Shown here: positions 27,601 through 42,600 of the stretch, piece after piece
Position numbering within the stretch: the first letter of the stretch is position 1
Layout of the letters: the number at the start of each line of letters is the position of its first letter
Assembly: GCF_013393945.1 (NCBI RefSeq)
Contig: NZ_CP040297.1
Coordinates: 2,620,804-2,684,803, forward strand
DNA from: Nostoc sp. TCL26-01
GTDB taxonomy: Bacteria > Cyanobacteriota > Cyanobacteriia > Cyanobacteriales > Nostocaceae
DNA: 64,000 nt
Direction: 5' to 3'
Notes under the pieces: model-generated
The model's input: the letters and a program-made list of their open reading frames with translations, nothing else
Told to the model about the DNA's origin: nothing
The model's database searches: none
Position numbers and translations under genes: made by a program

Positions 27601-30600
27601 CCAAGGCGTTACTGTGGGGATTGGGGTGGGTACAGGTGCGAGTGGCTTGGGTGGAGCAGGTTCGGCATCGATCAATATCATTCAAAATACCATTGATAGC
27701 CACATTTCCAGTAATTCTCGCGTGACGACGGGTGGGGCAATTACCGTCAAAGCCTTGGATAGCTCCTTGATTGTCTCCATCAGTGGTGGTGTGGCTGTCA
27801 GTAAAAATGCTGCCGTCGGTGCATCAATTAGTTACAACCTGATTCAAAATAGTCTTCTGAGCTATGTAGATAATTCCATCATTCGCGGCACAACCTCCAC
27901 AGAAATCACCGCTACTGATAGTGCATTACTGGTAGCAGTTTCTGTTGGTGGGGCAGGAGCGCAAGGATTTGCCCTGGGTGGCTCTTTGACGGTGAACTCC
28001 ATCGCCAATAATATTGATGCCCATATTTCTGGTAGCTCCGATGTCGTCGTCGGTGGAGACTTGACAATCACAGCCACAGAAACCTCCGCTTTGTATGCCA
28101 TTTCCGGCGGAGTCGCTTTATCTTTAGGTGGGGCAGCAGTGGGAGCAGCGATCGCCTATAACTTTATTGGCGGCAGTTTCGATTATGCTAATCCCAATGC
28201 CATTAATCGCAACTCCACAACGAAGAATAAAATCAACGCCTACATCGATAACTCGAAAGTCAGCGTCGGCAATAACCTCTCCATCGTGGCTGGTTTCCAA
28301 GCCCCCAGCAATTCTTTAGCCGACAAGCCCACCCTGAGTACATCGGAAAAAACCTTCAATCCAGCGACAAACGTTAACCTTAGCACCGATGTCATTGACT
28401 TTGGCAGCGCTCATGGCTTCTCTAACGGCCAGGCGATCGTCTATCGTAATAAAGGTGGCACAAGTATTGATGGCTTAGGCGAAGGGAATACTTACTACGT
28501 GGTGAAAGTTGACGATAACAAGATTAAACTTGCCACCACTTCCGACTATGCCATTAAAGCCGCCAATGGTGAATCTGTACCTAATGGTGCGATCGTTGAT
28601 TTGAAATCTGTCGGTACTGGCAACGCTCATAAATTTATTGCCCAGCAAATCGATATTGGCATCACCTCAATTGCCTTACCTGTCGATTTTAGTTCCCAAA
28701 TTACCACCGTCACAGTCGGTGGTGCGGGTGGTGATGCCTTTGCCTTGGGTGGGGCGCTATCAATCAACTTCCTCCGCAATAGTGTCGATGCGAGAATCAC
28801 CAACATTGCCGCAACCCAATCGGTGACAGCCGGCGGTAAATTAAGTATCCTCAGCAACGACACTTCCCAATCTAATTCTGGTACGGGCGGAATTGGCATT
28901 TCTCCCAGTGGGGGAGCGATTGGCGCATCGATATCTTACAACGAAATTAGTAATAAACTGATTTCCCGCATTGGTAGTCTGGACACCACCTCCACCACCG
29001 AAGGGAATGCAGGGATCATCTCTGCGTCCCAAATTGCTGTCAACACAACATCCAGTGCCAAGATATATAACTTCACCGTGGCTGGGGCTGGTGCGGGGAC
29101 TTTTGCCTTGGGTGGTTCCTTATCACTCAATCGCATTAATAATACTGTAGATGCCCACATTGCCGGTAGCAGTAACATCAGCACTACCCAAGGCATTAAT
29201 ATTCAAGCCCAGGACACCTCCTCTAATCAATCCTTCTCAGGACAAATAGCGATCGGTGTAGGCACAGCCGGAGTGGGTGTAGCCTTAGCCTATAACGAAA
29301 TTAATAACACAATTAACGCTTACGTTGACAGATCCACCATCAACACCACCAATAGCGGCAACTTGGGCATCACAGCCACATCCAACGCCACTATTGGCAC
29401 ACTGGCAGTAGGGATTGCCGGTGGTGGAACGGCGGGTGTAGCGGGTTCCATCGCCGTCAACTTGATGGGGAATAATGTCTCTGCATTCATCAATAACTCC
29501 ACAGTCAACGTCGATGGTAACGTTTCCCTCCTGGCTGATTCTACCAACACCATTGGAGCGATCGCCGGTACATTAGCCGTTGGTGGAGTGGCTGGCATTG
29601 GCGGCTCTGTGGTAGTCAACACTACCAATAACAAAACCAAGGCTTACATTGCTGGTAAGTCTAGTGTGAGTGCTAGGGGTAACGGTACTGCCATCTCCAT
29701 CAAGAAATGGAATACTGATGAGAACGGTACGGAAACCACTGAAAATATCAACGGACTCTCAGTCATTGCCACAACAAACGAGATAGTCAATACTTATGCA
29801 GCCACAGCCGGAGTTGCCCCCCCAACGGGCGGAGGTAGTGTGGGTATCGGGGCCAATATCGTCGTGGAAGTGATTAACGATATTACCGAAGCATATATCG
29901 ACGACTCGAATATTAATAGTACTGCCAACCAAGGCAAATCTGTGAAAGTGAGAGCGCACAATGATACCACCATTGGCAACTTCGGCGGCAGTTTGGGTGT
30001 CGGTGATGTGGGCATCGGTGCAGACATTCCTGTATCTGTGATTACTAGCCAAACCAGAGCTTATATTAGCGATAGCGACACGACAAACTATGCGGCAATC
30101 TTTGGCGCAACAGACGTGGAAGTTAACGCCATCAGTCGAGAAAAACTGCAAACTGTCGCAGTTGGCTTGGGCATTGGTAGTTATGTCGGTGCAGCCGGGG
30201 TGGGTGCAGGGACGAAGAGTGCCACCACGACGGAAGCCTATATCAAAGATGCAAATATCAACAGCAATGGCGCGCTCAAGGTACTGGCTAATAGTGGAGT
30301 CAAGTTAGAAATCTATGGCGGTGCTTTGGGCGGTAGTTTAGTCGTTGGTGGTGGTGGTAGCTTTGCGGTGTCTTTAATCAACAATACTACCAGCGCATAT
30401 CTGCAAGGTGCTGTCACCAATACGGGTTCTGTACAAGTGCAAGCCGATGCTCTAGCTAAAATGTCTAATGCGATCGCCACAGCCGGTGGTGGTGGTGTGG
30501 TGGGCATTGCCGGTGGCGTTTCGGTGGTGGAAACCAATAGCAATACTAGCGCCTATATTAACAGCAGCAGTAAACGCAATTCTAATATCACAGCCACCAC

Positions 30601-33600
30601 TGGCGATGTGAAAGTCATTACCAATGATACCGTCGATGTCAACAATGGTGTGGGTTCCGCAGCCATTGGCGGCAAAGTCGGTGTGAGTGCTTCTGTAGAC
30701 GTGATCACGGTTAAAAATACTGTAGCTGCTTACATCGGTGACAACAGCACAGTGACGGCTCAAACCAATGTCAATGTCGAAGCAACAGGTAAGAAAAATA
30801 TTGACTCGACTGTAGTTGCCTTTGGCTTGGCAGGCGGTGCGGCTATTACTGGGGCAGTTTCCGTAATTAACATCGGCACTGGCTCTAATAGTGATGCCTC
30901 TTCCTCTACCAGCCCCGTGCAAGCAATTATTGACGGTATCACTAGCCCGACAAACGGCATCAGTGGTTTAAGTAATAACACCAACGATACAACTGCCGCC
31001 AAAGCTAAAAATCAAGCGAATAGCTCTGCCTTTACCGTTAGTCTGGCTGCTAATTCAACCATCACTGGCACAACTGCATACATCGGCAAAAATGCCAACA
31101 TCAAAGCCAATACTGGCAATATTACCGTCATTGCCACTGAAACTGTCGATTTAGATGGTAGCCATCCAGCGACTTACGGGCAATTAGTCGGTGGTGTGTC
31201 TCTCGGTTTATATGGCAGTGCTGGCGGTTCCGTGGGTATTATTAACATCGGTCAAGCAGCCACCGCTTACGTAGATTCTAGAACCATCCTCACCGCCGGG
31301 GCAGATATTATCGTCAATGCCAAATTCACCAATTATGCTTCCAGTCGCGCCTATGGTGGTACAGGAGCATTAGGGGTAGGACTAGGGGCGCAAGTTGCCA
31401 TCATTACCGACAACAGCACCCAACTAGCCTACACTGCCAACGAAGGCATCACAGTTAATCAAGCCAATAATTTCATAGTCAAAGCCGAAAGCGATCGCAC
31501 CATTAGTACAGAAGCCAAAGGGGCGACAGTCGGGGCAGTAGCGGCAGGTGCAGCCGTCGCTAAGTCGATTGTTGGTGGTTCCACTGTCGCCTATATTGGT
31601 GATAATGCAGCGATCGGTCAAGCAGTTGGTCAGAATGTCAACAATGTCTCAGTCATCGCCAATAACACCACCACAGCTAAATCCGAGACTCTAGCCGTCA
31701 CCGCCGGCATTGTGGGTGTAAATGTGGACGTGAATCAAACCACAATTAATCCCACAATTACCGCTACCGTTGGCAGTGGCGCAAATCTCAAGATTACTGG
31801 CAACTTAAACATCTCTGCTAACTCCCAAGCCGATGCTGATGTTAACTCTTTGGGAGTCAGTGCGGGAGGGGTAACAGTTGGTATCGTCCAGCCAGAAGCT
31901 AATATTACATCCACAACTAATGCCGCGATCAGTTCTGGTGTCGTCTTGATTGCCGGTGGTGCTGTCATTGTGGAGGCACTGCACAACATCAAATCTGATG
32001 GCACGTTAATTGCTAAGAGTAGCAAGTCAAAAGGTAATGCCAGTGCTGGTGCTTTACTGGCAGGTACAGGTGCATTAGCCAAAGCTAACTCTACTGCTAC
32101 TGTTGGTGTCGGGGTAGGTAATAGCAGCAATCTCCAAGCCATCGGCAACATTGTCTTGAGATCCAGAGTCAATAACGAAGCCAGCGCTAATGGCATCAGT
32201 GATTCCGGTGGTGTACTGGGTACAGGCATTATCAAAGCTCGCACTGATATTACCACCACCAACAATGCCGTGATTGGCAATGATGTCGTCATTGAGAGCG
32301 CTGGCGATTTCCAACTCCTAGCCGACTCGATTAATAAAGGCGAAGTCATCGCCAATCGAGAAGGCGGCGCTGTCATTGATGTCTCTAGAGCAGATGTTGA
32401 CCTCACCTATAACGATCAAACTGCCACCAATGTCGGGAACAGCGCCAGCATCAAGGCTAAAAATAACTTGACTGTCCAGGCACAGACCCAGACTACTAAT
32501 GGCACAAATAAAGCTACTGTCTCTAACGGTGGTCTGGGTGTAGATACTCGTGCCAATAATAATACCAACCTGACAGCCAACACGACCACATCTGTTAACG
32601 GGACGCTCAACGCCAGCAACGTCGTCGTCAGAGCAGATGTACAAAAGATTATCACCAAGGCAGAACTCTCTGCTAAAGCTTATGGCTTAGGTACTGGTGT
32701 CTACACAACCGCCACGAATAACACCACCAGTAATGTCACGGTGAATATCCTAGAGCAAGCCAATATTCGTGGTCTAGATAAAGTCACCATCGGGGCTAAA
32801 CAAGATAACCTCGATACCCAAAGTTACGCCCGTGGTGAAGGTAATAGTTTAGGCGGCAACACAGATGTAACTACCAATACCAATCTCAACACCAGTACTA
32901 CTGTCAACGCCAAAGCTGGTTCAGTTATTAGCACCTTTGAATTGTTTGTGGAAGCAAACGCTCCAGCAACGCCGATCTTCACAGCAGATTCTAGCCGTGA
33001 TGGTGCAGAAATTGACACTGGTAGTGCAAAAGCAAATCCAGTTTTAACCTTGCTGCGTACCATCGACTTTAACTCAACTGTCACTGTATTTAGTGCTAAG
33101 GCTCCAGTGTTAGAGATTGATGCCAATGGTAATGTGGTGCAGCAAAAGAATGTCACCTTCACTCAAACCGCCACAGATATCACTGTCGATAACATCCAAA
33201 ATTCCGGTAGTCTATCTGGTTCAGTCAAATTCTCCATCATCAGTTCTACCTACGATGACGGCAACACCAGAAAAGGCGAACTCAAAGGCAGTCCCAAGTT
33301 TGACTTTGTGACCACCTTTGATCGTGTAGATATTATTAATCGTTCCAGCAAGAATTTAACGATCAATAACATCGACGTTCTCAATAACTCCAGTCAATTA
33401 ACTTCTAATATCACGATCGCTGTTCCAGTTAAATCTGGTTTCACCCCCACTACTACCAGTAGCACAGGAGCAACCATTATTGCGATCGCCAATACTAACA
33501 CCTCTGCCACATCTAAAGTCAACCTGTCAGGGGACATCAAAAATAAATTTGGCACGACATCAATAATTAACAATGGCGGTGACATTCTCGCACCCAACAC

Positions 33601-36600
33601 GGGCAAATCGATTGAGTCCACCGCCGTCACACTCCAGTCTGATAACGGTGTCATTGGCACAACGACAAGGAAGATTACCGTTAAGCCGACAACTCTGCTG
33701 GCTACGGCGAAAAATAGCATCTTCGTCGATGCTTTAACCGGTGGTGACTTAACCATCAAACAAGTGATCTCCACCACAGGTGATGTCGCACTCAATGCCG
33801 TCGGTTCTATCCTCGATGGCAACACCACAGGCGTTGATATTAGCGGCAAAAAAGTTACCCTCACCTCCCAAACTGGCAGCATCGGCTCAGATACTGATGC
33901 CCTAGAAATTACCGTCACTGACACCAGTACAGGCTTAAGTGCGATCGCTCAAACTAATATTAATCTCAGTAACGTCGGCACTGGTGGATTCAGTATTGCT
34001 CAAGTCAACTCTACGACTGGCAATATCACCCTCACCATTCCTGACGCTGTTAATGGTGGACAAAACCTAACACTGCTCAATGGGGCAATTATCAGTGCTG
34101 ATGCTGGCACTGTTACCCTGAATGTCGGTGATGACGTGACTGTGGCAGCGAATAGTCAAATCAGAGGTAAGACTCAAGTAACGATTAACGCTGACTCTGG
34201 AACCGTAGATGCCGGACAGGGAGCGAACTTAACCCTCAATGGTCAACTGATTGCTACCTCAGTCCAGATTAATACAGGAGACGATGTAGATGCGATCGCT
34301 CTCACTAAGAGTAGCAGCAACAGCACCATCACCATTAACGCTGGCGGCGGTGATAACAAAATCTTCCTGGGTAGCAAAGCCACATTAACCGGCAATAGCA
34401 CCGGACTCTTAGATGATTTCCTGGGACAAGTCATCATTCAAGGCGGCACAGGTAACGACTTGTTAGAACTGGATGACTCTGGAGATCCCAAAGTCAATAC
34501 AGGCAATCTCACCAATACTCAAGTCACTGGCTTAGGCATGACTGCTGGGGTGCAGTACACAGGAATTGAAACCTTGAGAGTACTGCTAGGCACTGGTGCA
34601 GATACATTTAACGTTCAAAGCACCCAAGACGGCACAGAAGCAGTAATTAACACTGGTGGTGGTGATGACACTATCAACGTCGGCAATAACAATCAACTCA
34701 ATGCCATCAATGGACTGCTCACCATCCAGGGCGATGCAGGGAACGATATTCTCAACATCAATGACACTGGCGATACTGTAGCCAATAAAGGTGTCCTGGA
34801 TAATGGGCGACTGACTGGCTTAGGCATGGGTAGCACCGACCAAACTGTAGTTAATGCTGGTCGAGGGATTAGTTTTGGTGGACTGGAAAAAGTTAACCTC
34901 AATCTAAGTAATGCTGCTGATGAACTGACAGTGGCAGGAGCAAATACCGAAACCATTGTCAATGGTGGTCAAGGTGCAAATATTATTACAGTTGGGGACA
35001 ACCTCAGCCGGATTTCGGCTCGCGTATTGTTACAAGGTGGCACAGGTAGTAATAAGACCCTGAATATTAACTCAACTGCTCAAAGCGATCTCACCATCGA
35101 TACTTTAGGCAACAACCGCGATGTCCTGACAAGCGCCAACGCCACAGGCAGGGTGGAATACGAAGCCTTTAACAACGTCAACCTCAGCCAGAGTGCAGGC
35201 AACGATAAATTAACCATCAAAAATGCGACGCAAAACCTCACCGTCAATAGCAATGGTGGTGATGATGCCGTCAACATTATCAACTCTCAGAGTGCGATCA
35301 CTATCAATACTGCTGGTGGTAACGACACAGTTACCGTCAATAATCTGGGTGGTGCGTTGAGTGTCAACGGTGATGCTACCGGAACCAACAAACTAATTAT
35401 CGATCTTGCCAACACCACTAGAACCATTACCAATGGATTAATTAAAGATGGCACAGTTGCCAATCAAGGTGTGGCGCAAAACTTCACCACTGGTGACATT
35501 ACCTTTACCAACTTGAAATCAGTAGAAACTAAGCTGGGCAGTGGTAACGACCAAGTCACCATCAATGACACCCTAGCCAACACAGCAATTACCGTCAATG
35601 GTGGTGGTGGTGATGATGCCATTAAGATTACCAGCATCGGTACGGATACCAATATTACTGGTGGCAGTGAGCAAGATACGGTGACAGTAGAAATTAGAGG
35701 TGTACCAGTAGCCAACTCCTTTACCAAACTCAACCTAGACGTAGACAACCTAGTCGTTGATAATACCCAAAACACCACCAACGCGATCAACTGGACAATT
35801 ACCGATGGGGCCACAGTAGCCGCAGCGATCGCACCTTCTAATGTCAGCTTTAATGTGATTAATACTCAAGGGGCTGCTTTAACTCGCATCCTGGGCGGCA
35901 CACAAAGCGACACTCTCAACCTCGTCACCACGACAACTGGTAATGTTAACGGCGTAATTAATGGCAACCGAGTCGATTTAACCTCTGGGCAAGTAGTGTT
36001 AGTACCGAAGAGTTCGGGTATCTTTGCTAACTATGATGCCGTGATTAATTTCGACTCATTGGTGAACAACAGTGCGAGAACCTTTAGCCAAGCGGGCTTT
36101 ACCCTCACCAGTACTGGTAATCTCCTCCGAGATGATACCATTAGCTCGGCAGCTAAGGTGACAGCTAGCGGTGATACTTTCACCTTAACCTCCAATACTG
36201 GCGCAGGCTTTGGTGTTTATTCACTCCAGCTAGCTAACCCCACAGCCACAGCCCAAGCTATTACCTTTACAGGCACAACTTTAAACGGCGGCACAGCTAC
36301 CTACAATTACACCGTTGCTGCCAACAGTAGCTTGACAACTGTGACTCTACCCACCAATTTTTCTGGCATTACATCTCTGAGATGGAATCCTGGTGTGGCT
36401 TTAGTCGATAACATCGTCGCTCGTGATTTGTTTGGTAATCCCACTCCTGGTACAGAACCTAGTGCCACCATCCCTGTCCTAAATCTCACTGGTAATGTTA
36501 GGTTCGATACAAGTAATTCCATTATCTTTGTTGATACCAATAAAAATGGCATTTACGAAACTCGCTATACCAATGGCATAAGACAGACCTATTTTGACAG

Positions 36601-39600
36601 TTCCGCTTTCAGCAACGTCTTATTAACAACTTCTGCCTTTAACCTCTTTACTTCCAGTGCCAACGGCATCACCCAATTCAGATTTGCCGGTGACATCAGC
36701 TTTGCTAATAGTGCAGCAGTCTCAGGTGTTGGCTCCAATGGACTCTCTATTTTTGCTGGCAATGATGTCACCGTGGGCAATGGAGTAGTGTTTGACTTCT
36801 CAGCCGTGAATACGACAGCAGGCGTTGGTGGTGGTAGTGCTGGTACTGGCGGTACTGGTGGTACTGGTTCTGATGGTGGTACTGGCGGTACTGGCGGTAC
36901 TGGCGGCAATGGTGGTGATGGGCCTGGTGGTGGTGTCTCAATCACAATTCGCAGTGGCTCTAGTGGCACAACAGGTACAAATGGTACTAGTGGTTCAGGT
37001 ACTTCCAGTGGTGGAGTGGGGAATGCTGGCTCCAGTGGCGGTAATGGCATCAATAGTAGTACTCCTAGCGGTGGTGCTGGTGGCTCAGGAGTTGCTGGTA
37101 TTGGTGGAGTTACGGGTGGTACACGAGGTACAGGTGGTACACGCGGCACTGGTGGTGGTGGTGGAGATTTCACCTCCGGTGGGAATGGTAATCCTGGTTC
37201 ACAAGGGACTAGTACGTCAACGAGTGGCTCTGGACTGAGTGGTAGCCCAGGCAATCGAGGCACTGATGGGAATAACGGTTTATTAGGCTCAAATACTGGT
37301 ACTGGACTCACTATCTCCGGCGGTGGCGGTGGTGGTGGTGCTTCTGGTGGTGGCGGCGGTTCTGGTGGCGCTGGTGGCGGCGGCGGTGGCGGTGGTGGCG
37401 GCGGCGGCGGTGGCGGCAACGGCTCTTATGTGGCTTTTATCGTGCCTGTCATCCTCGAAGGTGGTGATGGCGGCCGTGGTGGTGACGGTGGTAGAGGTGG
37501 CAATGGCGGCAAGGGCGGTACAGGCAGTTCCGGTACTGCTGGTGGTGCTGGCGGTGGTGCGTTAGAAATTCTGGCACAAGGTCGCATCTTACTTGACGGT
37601 AACATCAACTTCAAAGCCGACGGAGGTAATGCTCAAGATCCAATACCTTCTACTACCACAAGTGGAAACCCTGCCGATAATAGCTCCAGAAATAACAACC
37701 GGAATAATAGCCAAAATACTGGTAGAACCGATGGCGCAAATAGCGGCATTATCAAAGGTGGTAATGGTGGTAGTGGTGGCGAAGGTGGATATGGTGGTAG
37801 TGGTGGCAATGGTGGCAATGGTGGCAACGGTGGTCGTGGTGCTGGCGGCGCTGGCGGCACAATCAAGTTATTCGGCACAAACATCCAATTAAGGGATGCA
37901 ATTGTTAGTACCAGGGGTGGTAACGGCTCTCAGATTGGTGGTAATGGACGCTTTATTTATGGCAGTAATGTGAATAGTGGATCACTACCTGGTGGCTTCA
38001 CTCAATCAGGTACTAATCTGTTCAATAACCAAGGTGGACAGAATAAAGCTAACCCCTTTGTCAATAATGTTTTGACTCCACTAATTGCCGGACTCCAAGG
38101 TGGTGCAGATATCTACGGGTTATTGAATGGTATCAATGCTAGTGACTTAGACTACAACTTGAATACAACAGCCAAAGATGCCCCAGATGCTGATGCTTTA
38201 GCCGCAGTCTATCGCTTAAATCTCGGCCCCATCAAACTTAATTCTGCTGACTACTCGGCTGACTACACCAATTACGATATGGTCTTGTTCATTAACTTGA
38301 CTAATAACGTTTTGGATGCACCAACACTAGGTATCAACAGGTCTGCAACTAGTTTGCTCACAGGTGGATTCTTAACTGATACGCGATTTGGTGGCACAGG
38401 TGTAGGCACAGGTGTAGCTTCAACTTTGAGCAGAATCAATCCCGGCAAAATCTGGGCAACCTTAGTACCGTCGAATACAGGTAACATCACAGTCAATGCT
38501 GCTATTAGCAGTGCAGTTGCTAACACAACTACGGCGATTACTAACCAAACCTTAATTAGTAACCAAGTAGCTTACATCCGCGCCACTCGTCCCAACCTGA
38601 CGACGACACCGAATTTAAGCGGCTTGCAATCTATTACTGTCAGCAACGACGGCAAACAAATCTATGGTGTCAGTGCTGTTGATAATGCGCTAGTGGCAAT
38701 TAATGCTAACGATTTATCTCAACGTCAGTTGTTTAAAGACAACTTAGATAATGTGAACAGTTTAGCTAGTGCTAGCGATATTGCGATCGCCAAAGATGGC
38801 AATCATGTTTATGTTACTAGCCCGGTTGACAATCGGTTGTCTATCTTCACCAGAAACACAACTACGGGAAATCTCACCTTCTCCACAGCAGTCGGGTCAA
38901 TTGCTTTCAATTCAGTCACAATCAGCAATGATGGTACAAGGGTATATGGCAGCAGTGCTAACAGCATCGTCACCTACACTCGCAATGCCAGCACTGGAGG
39001 CTTAACACAAGCTGCCTCTACTGTCAATCTGAATAACATCAATACATTAAGTAACCTAACTGTCAGTCAAGATGGTTCTGTGTTATACGCAGCTAGCCGT
39101 TTACAAGACACTCTCTTAGTCATCAGAGCCAGCGATTTATCTGTAGTCCAGACCCTATCTGGTGCAGGACTGGGACTAGATGGAGCCAGTGGCATTACCT
39201 CCAGTACTGACAACACATTTGTCTACGTCACAGGTCAAGATGGCAATAGCCTGGCGGTATTTAAACGAGATTTGGTGACCAACCAACTGACTTTTGTGGA
39301 AAAACAAGAAAACGGTGTCGCTGGGGTCAGAGGGCTAGTGGGTGCAAATGATGTCACTATTACCAGTGATGGCAAGTATGTTTTAGCAACTGCTGCTACC
39401 AGTGATGCCATATCTGTCTTCCTTCGCAACGCCACCACAGGCAAACTGCAATTTGTCCAAGTCCTGCGTAACAATATTGGCGGTACGACAGGCTTAAAAG
39501 CTCCCAGCAGTATCTTTACCCTCAACAATAAAACCTACGCCAGCAGCCTGGGACAAACTGGATTCAGTGGCGGTGTAGTCGCGTTTGATAACAACACCAC

Positions 39601-42600
39601 TTTACCTGCACCCAGCAACCTGATCTCGACATTTAACGGTATTGAAGCCTTGAGTGTGACTACTGCTAGCGGTGACGATACAATCAAGCTGCAAAATGCG
39701 CCTACTTCCCCAGTCGCCACCACCACGATTAATACCAATGGCGGTAACGACACTGTGGTATTAGATGACGCAAGTACTACGACTGTAGTCAACCTTGGTA
39801 CTGGAGATGACCAAGCCTTATTGCGTTCTACAAGAGCCGGCACTAATATCACAGTGAATGGTGATGCCAACAATGATGCGATCGCCATCGAACAAACAGG
39901 AGAGAATAGTAGAATCGAAGTCTTAGGTGGTGAAGGCGCAGATACCATCAGAGTTGCTGGTGGCAACCTGCCGACTTCCGCAACCACAATTGTCCGGGGC
40001 AACAATCCCACCACCAATCCTGGAGATACTCTAGTCTTTGACCCACAAAATCGTCTCTTTACGCAAGGCAGTGCCAGCACAATTAACGTGATTGGTAGAG
40101 GCACAGTCACATACGACACCATCGAAAATACTGTAATTATCGCTCCGCCAGTGATTACCTTTACGGGTACGCCTTATCAAATTAATGAGGGACAATCAGC
40201 CACCTTGACGGCGAATGTGATTAATCCTTTGGGCGGGGCGATCGCTCAACAAAATATCCTGTGGGATATTGATGGAGACGGACGATTTGGTGATGTCACA
40301 GGCAGTACGGTGAACCTGAGTTGGAGTCAATTGCAAGATTTCAACCTCAATAACAATGGCACATATAGAATTGCCGTCCAAGCCAGCAACACCAACGGAT
40401 TTAGCACAGCGTCCACCACATTAATTATTGCCAACACTAACCCGACGCTCACCCTGACAGGCAACAACAGCGTCAATGTAGGCGCACCATACACCCTGAG
40501 CTTCAGTGGAAGTGATCCAGCAGCGAGCGATCGCATTTTAGAATGGCAAATTAACTGGGGCGATGGCACACCAGTAGAAAAATATGGTAGTGGTGTAACT
40601 TCGGCAACTCATATCTTCACCACCCCCGGTAATCCCCAAATCACTGTGGCTGCCGTCGATAACGACTCTACACCCAATGTAGCCTCAACCACCACTAAAA
40701 CCATAGCTGTATCAATTACAGCCACTCAAATCAGTGCCGGTACAACCTATCGCATCAACGAAGGCGCATCCCTACAACTAAATGCCACGGCTGATGGCAA
40801 TCCCACAGATTATCAGTGGGATATCAACGGTGATGGTGTCTATGGTGATGCAGTTGGTAAAGCACCGATTGTCACTTGGGCAACTCTCCAAAATCTCCCC
40901 ACCAACCTGATTAGAGATAACGGTACTTTCAATAACGTCCGTGTCCGCGTTGCCTACGGTTCAACCCAGGTGATATCTAACCCAGTGACTCTAATTGTCG
41001 GTAACACTGCCCCGACAGCAACATTCACTAACAGTGGTGCTGTCAATGAAGGTGGTAATGCTACCGTCTCCTTTAGCAACCAGCTAGATCCATCCTTGGC
41101 TGATACAACAGCAGGATTCACATACAGCTATGACTTTAATAACGATGGCACATTTGAAACCACTGATAGCACTCAATCCTCCGTATCAGTTCCCACAGGG
41201 TTCTTAAAAGACAGTGGTATTAGAAGAGTGCGGGCTGTGATTAAAGATAAGGATGGTGGCACTAGTGAATTATTCACCGACATCACCGTCAATGAAGTTG
41301 CACCCACCTTAATTGTCACTGGTAATAATACGGCAGTTGAAGGTGCTAACTATACCCTGAATTTGAGTGCGACTGACCCCGGCAACGACACTGTATCCCA
41401 ATGGCAGGTTGACTGGAACGATGGCACAATCGAAACCTTTAACGGTGCTACCCAAAGCCTGACTCATGGCTTTAGCGACAACGGCAACAAGGTGATATCG
41501 ATTAAAGCGATCGATAATAATGGCACTTATAGCACCACGAAGACGGTCACAGTCAGCAACGTCGCACCCACCATACAATCCTTGGCGACGACAACAGTTA
41601 GTGAAGGCAGTATCACTCGCTTCACTGGCAACATCATCGACCCTGGTACAGCAGATAGCTTTAGTTTATTAGTCAATTGGGGTGATGGTTCGACGGCTGA
41701 ATCCTTTAATTTTGCCGCAGGTACTACTAACTTCGACCTGGCACACCAATATCTCGATAATCCTTCAACTGGCAATTACACCATCAGTGCAGCCATCACC
41801 GACAAAGACGGCGGTAGCAGTTCTGGCAATGTCTCCGTCACCGTCACTAACGCCGCACCAACAATTACAGGCTTAGGATTAACCAGTGCCAATATCGATG
41901 AAAATAGTCTAGCCACCGTAGTTGGCATCATTTCTGACCCAGGTATTTTCGATACTCATACAGTGGCGATCGCTTGGGGAGATGGCAGTACAACTACTAA
42001 TATCAGTGTCAACTCCACTACCCACACCTTCACCGCAACTCATACCTATCTGGACAACCTGCCCACAGGCAAATACGCCATTACAGCCACAGCCACCGAC
42101 AAAGATGGCGGCGTGAGTGCGATCGCTACCACATCTGTGCAAGTCAATAATGTTGCCCCCCTCATCACCAGCCTGAATCTCAGCGCGCCAGTGATTAATG
42201 AAAATGGCTCAGTCACCCTGAACGGCACATTTACTGATGTTGGTTCACGAGATACCCAAACCGCAACGATCAATTGGGGCGATGGTAGTACCAGTAATGC
42301 TACAGTCAATCTCTCCACAGGCACATTTACAGCCACCCATCAATATTTAGATGATGTTGCTGGTACAAGTCCAGATAAATACACCATTACAGCAACAGTC
42401 ACTGATAACGATGGTGGTAAGGGGATTAACAGCACAACCATCACAGTCAACAACGTTGCCCCGACAGTAGATGCTGGCATTAATCGCACTATCAAAGAAG
42501 GCGACATTCTCACCTTTGCTGGCAGCTTTAGCGATGTTGGCACTTTAGACACGCAAACTATTGCTTGGGATTTTGGCAACGGTGTGAAGGCGATCGGCAC

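Noticed and set aside
31735..32406. Minus-strand ORF of 223 codons inside the giant gene
   Set aside because: Shadow of the plus-strand frame with biased composition; no recognisable domain or ribosome binding site.
33394..33924. Minus-strand ORF of 176 codons inside the giant gene
   Set aside because: Antisense shadow of the giant frame; hydrophobic but no conserved pattern.
36589..37419. Proline-rich minus-strand ORF (276 codons) inside the giant gene
   Set aside because: It is the antisense of the Gly-rich region; GGT/GGC codons read as ACC/GCC/CCA and Pro/Pro repeats. No start signal or domain.
39535..40122. Minus-strand ORF of 195 codons inside the giant gene
   Set aside because: Antisense shadow of the RTX-like and PKD segments; composition artefact.
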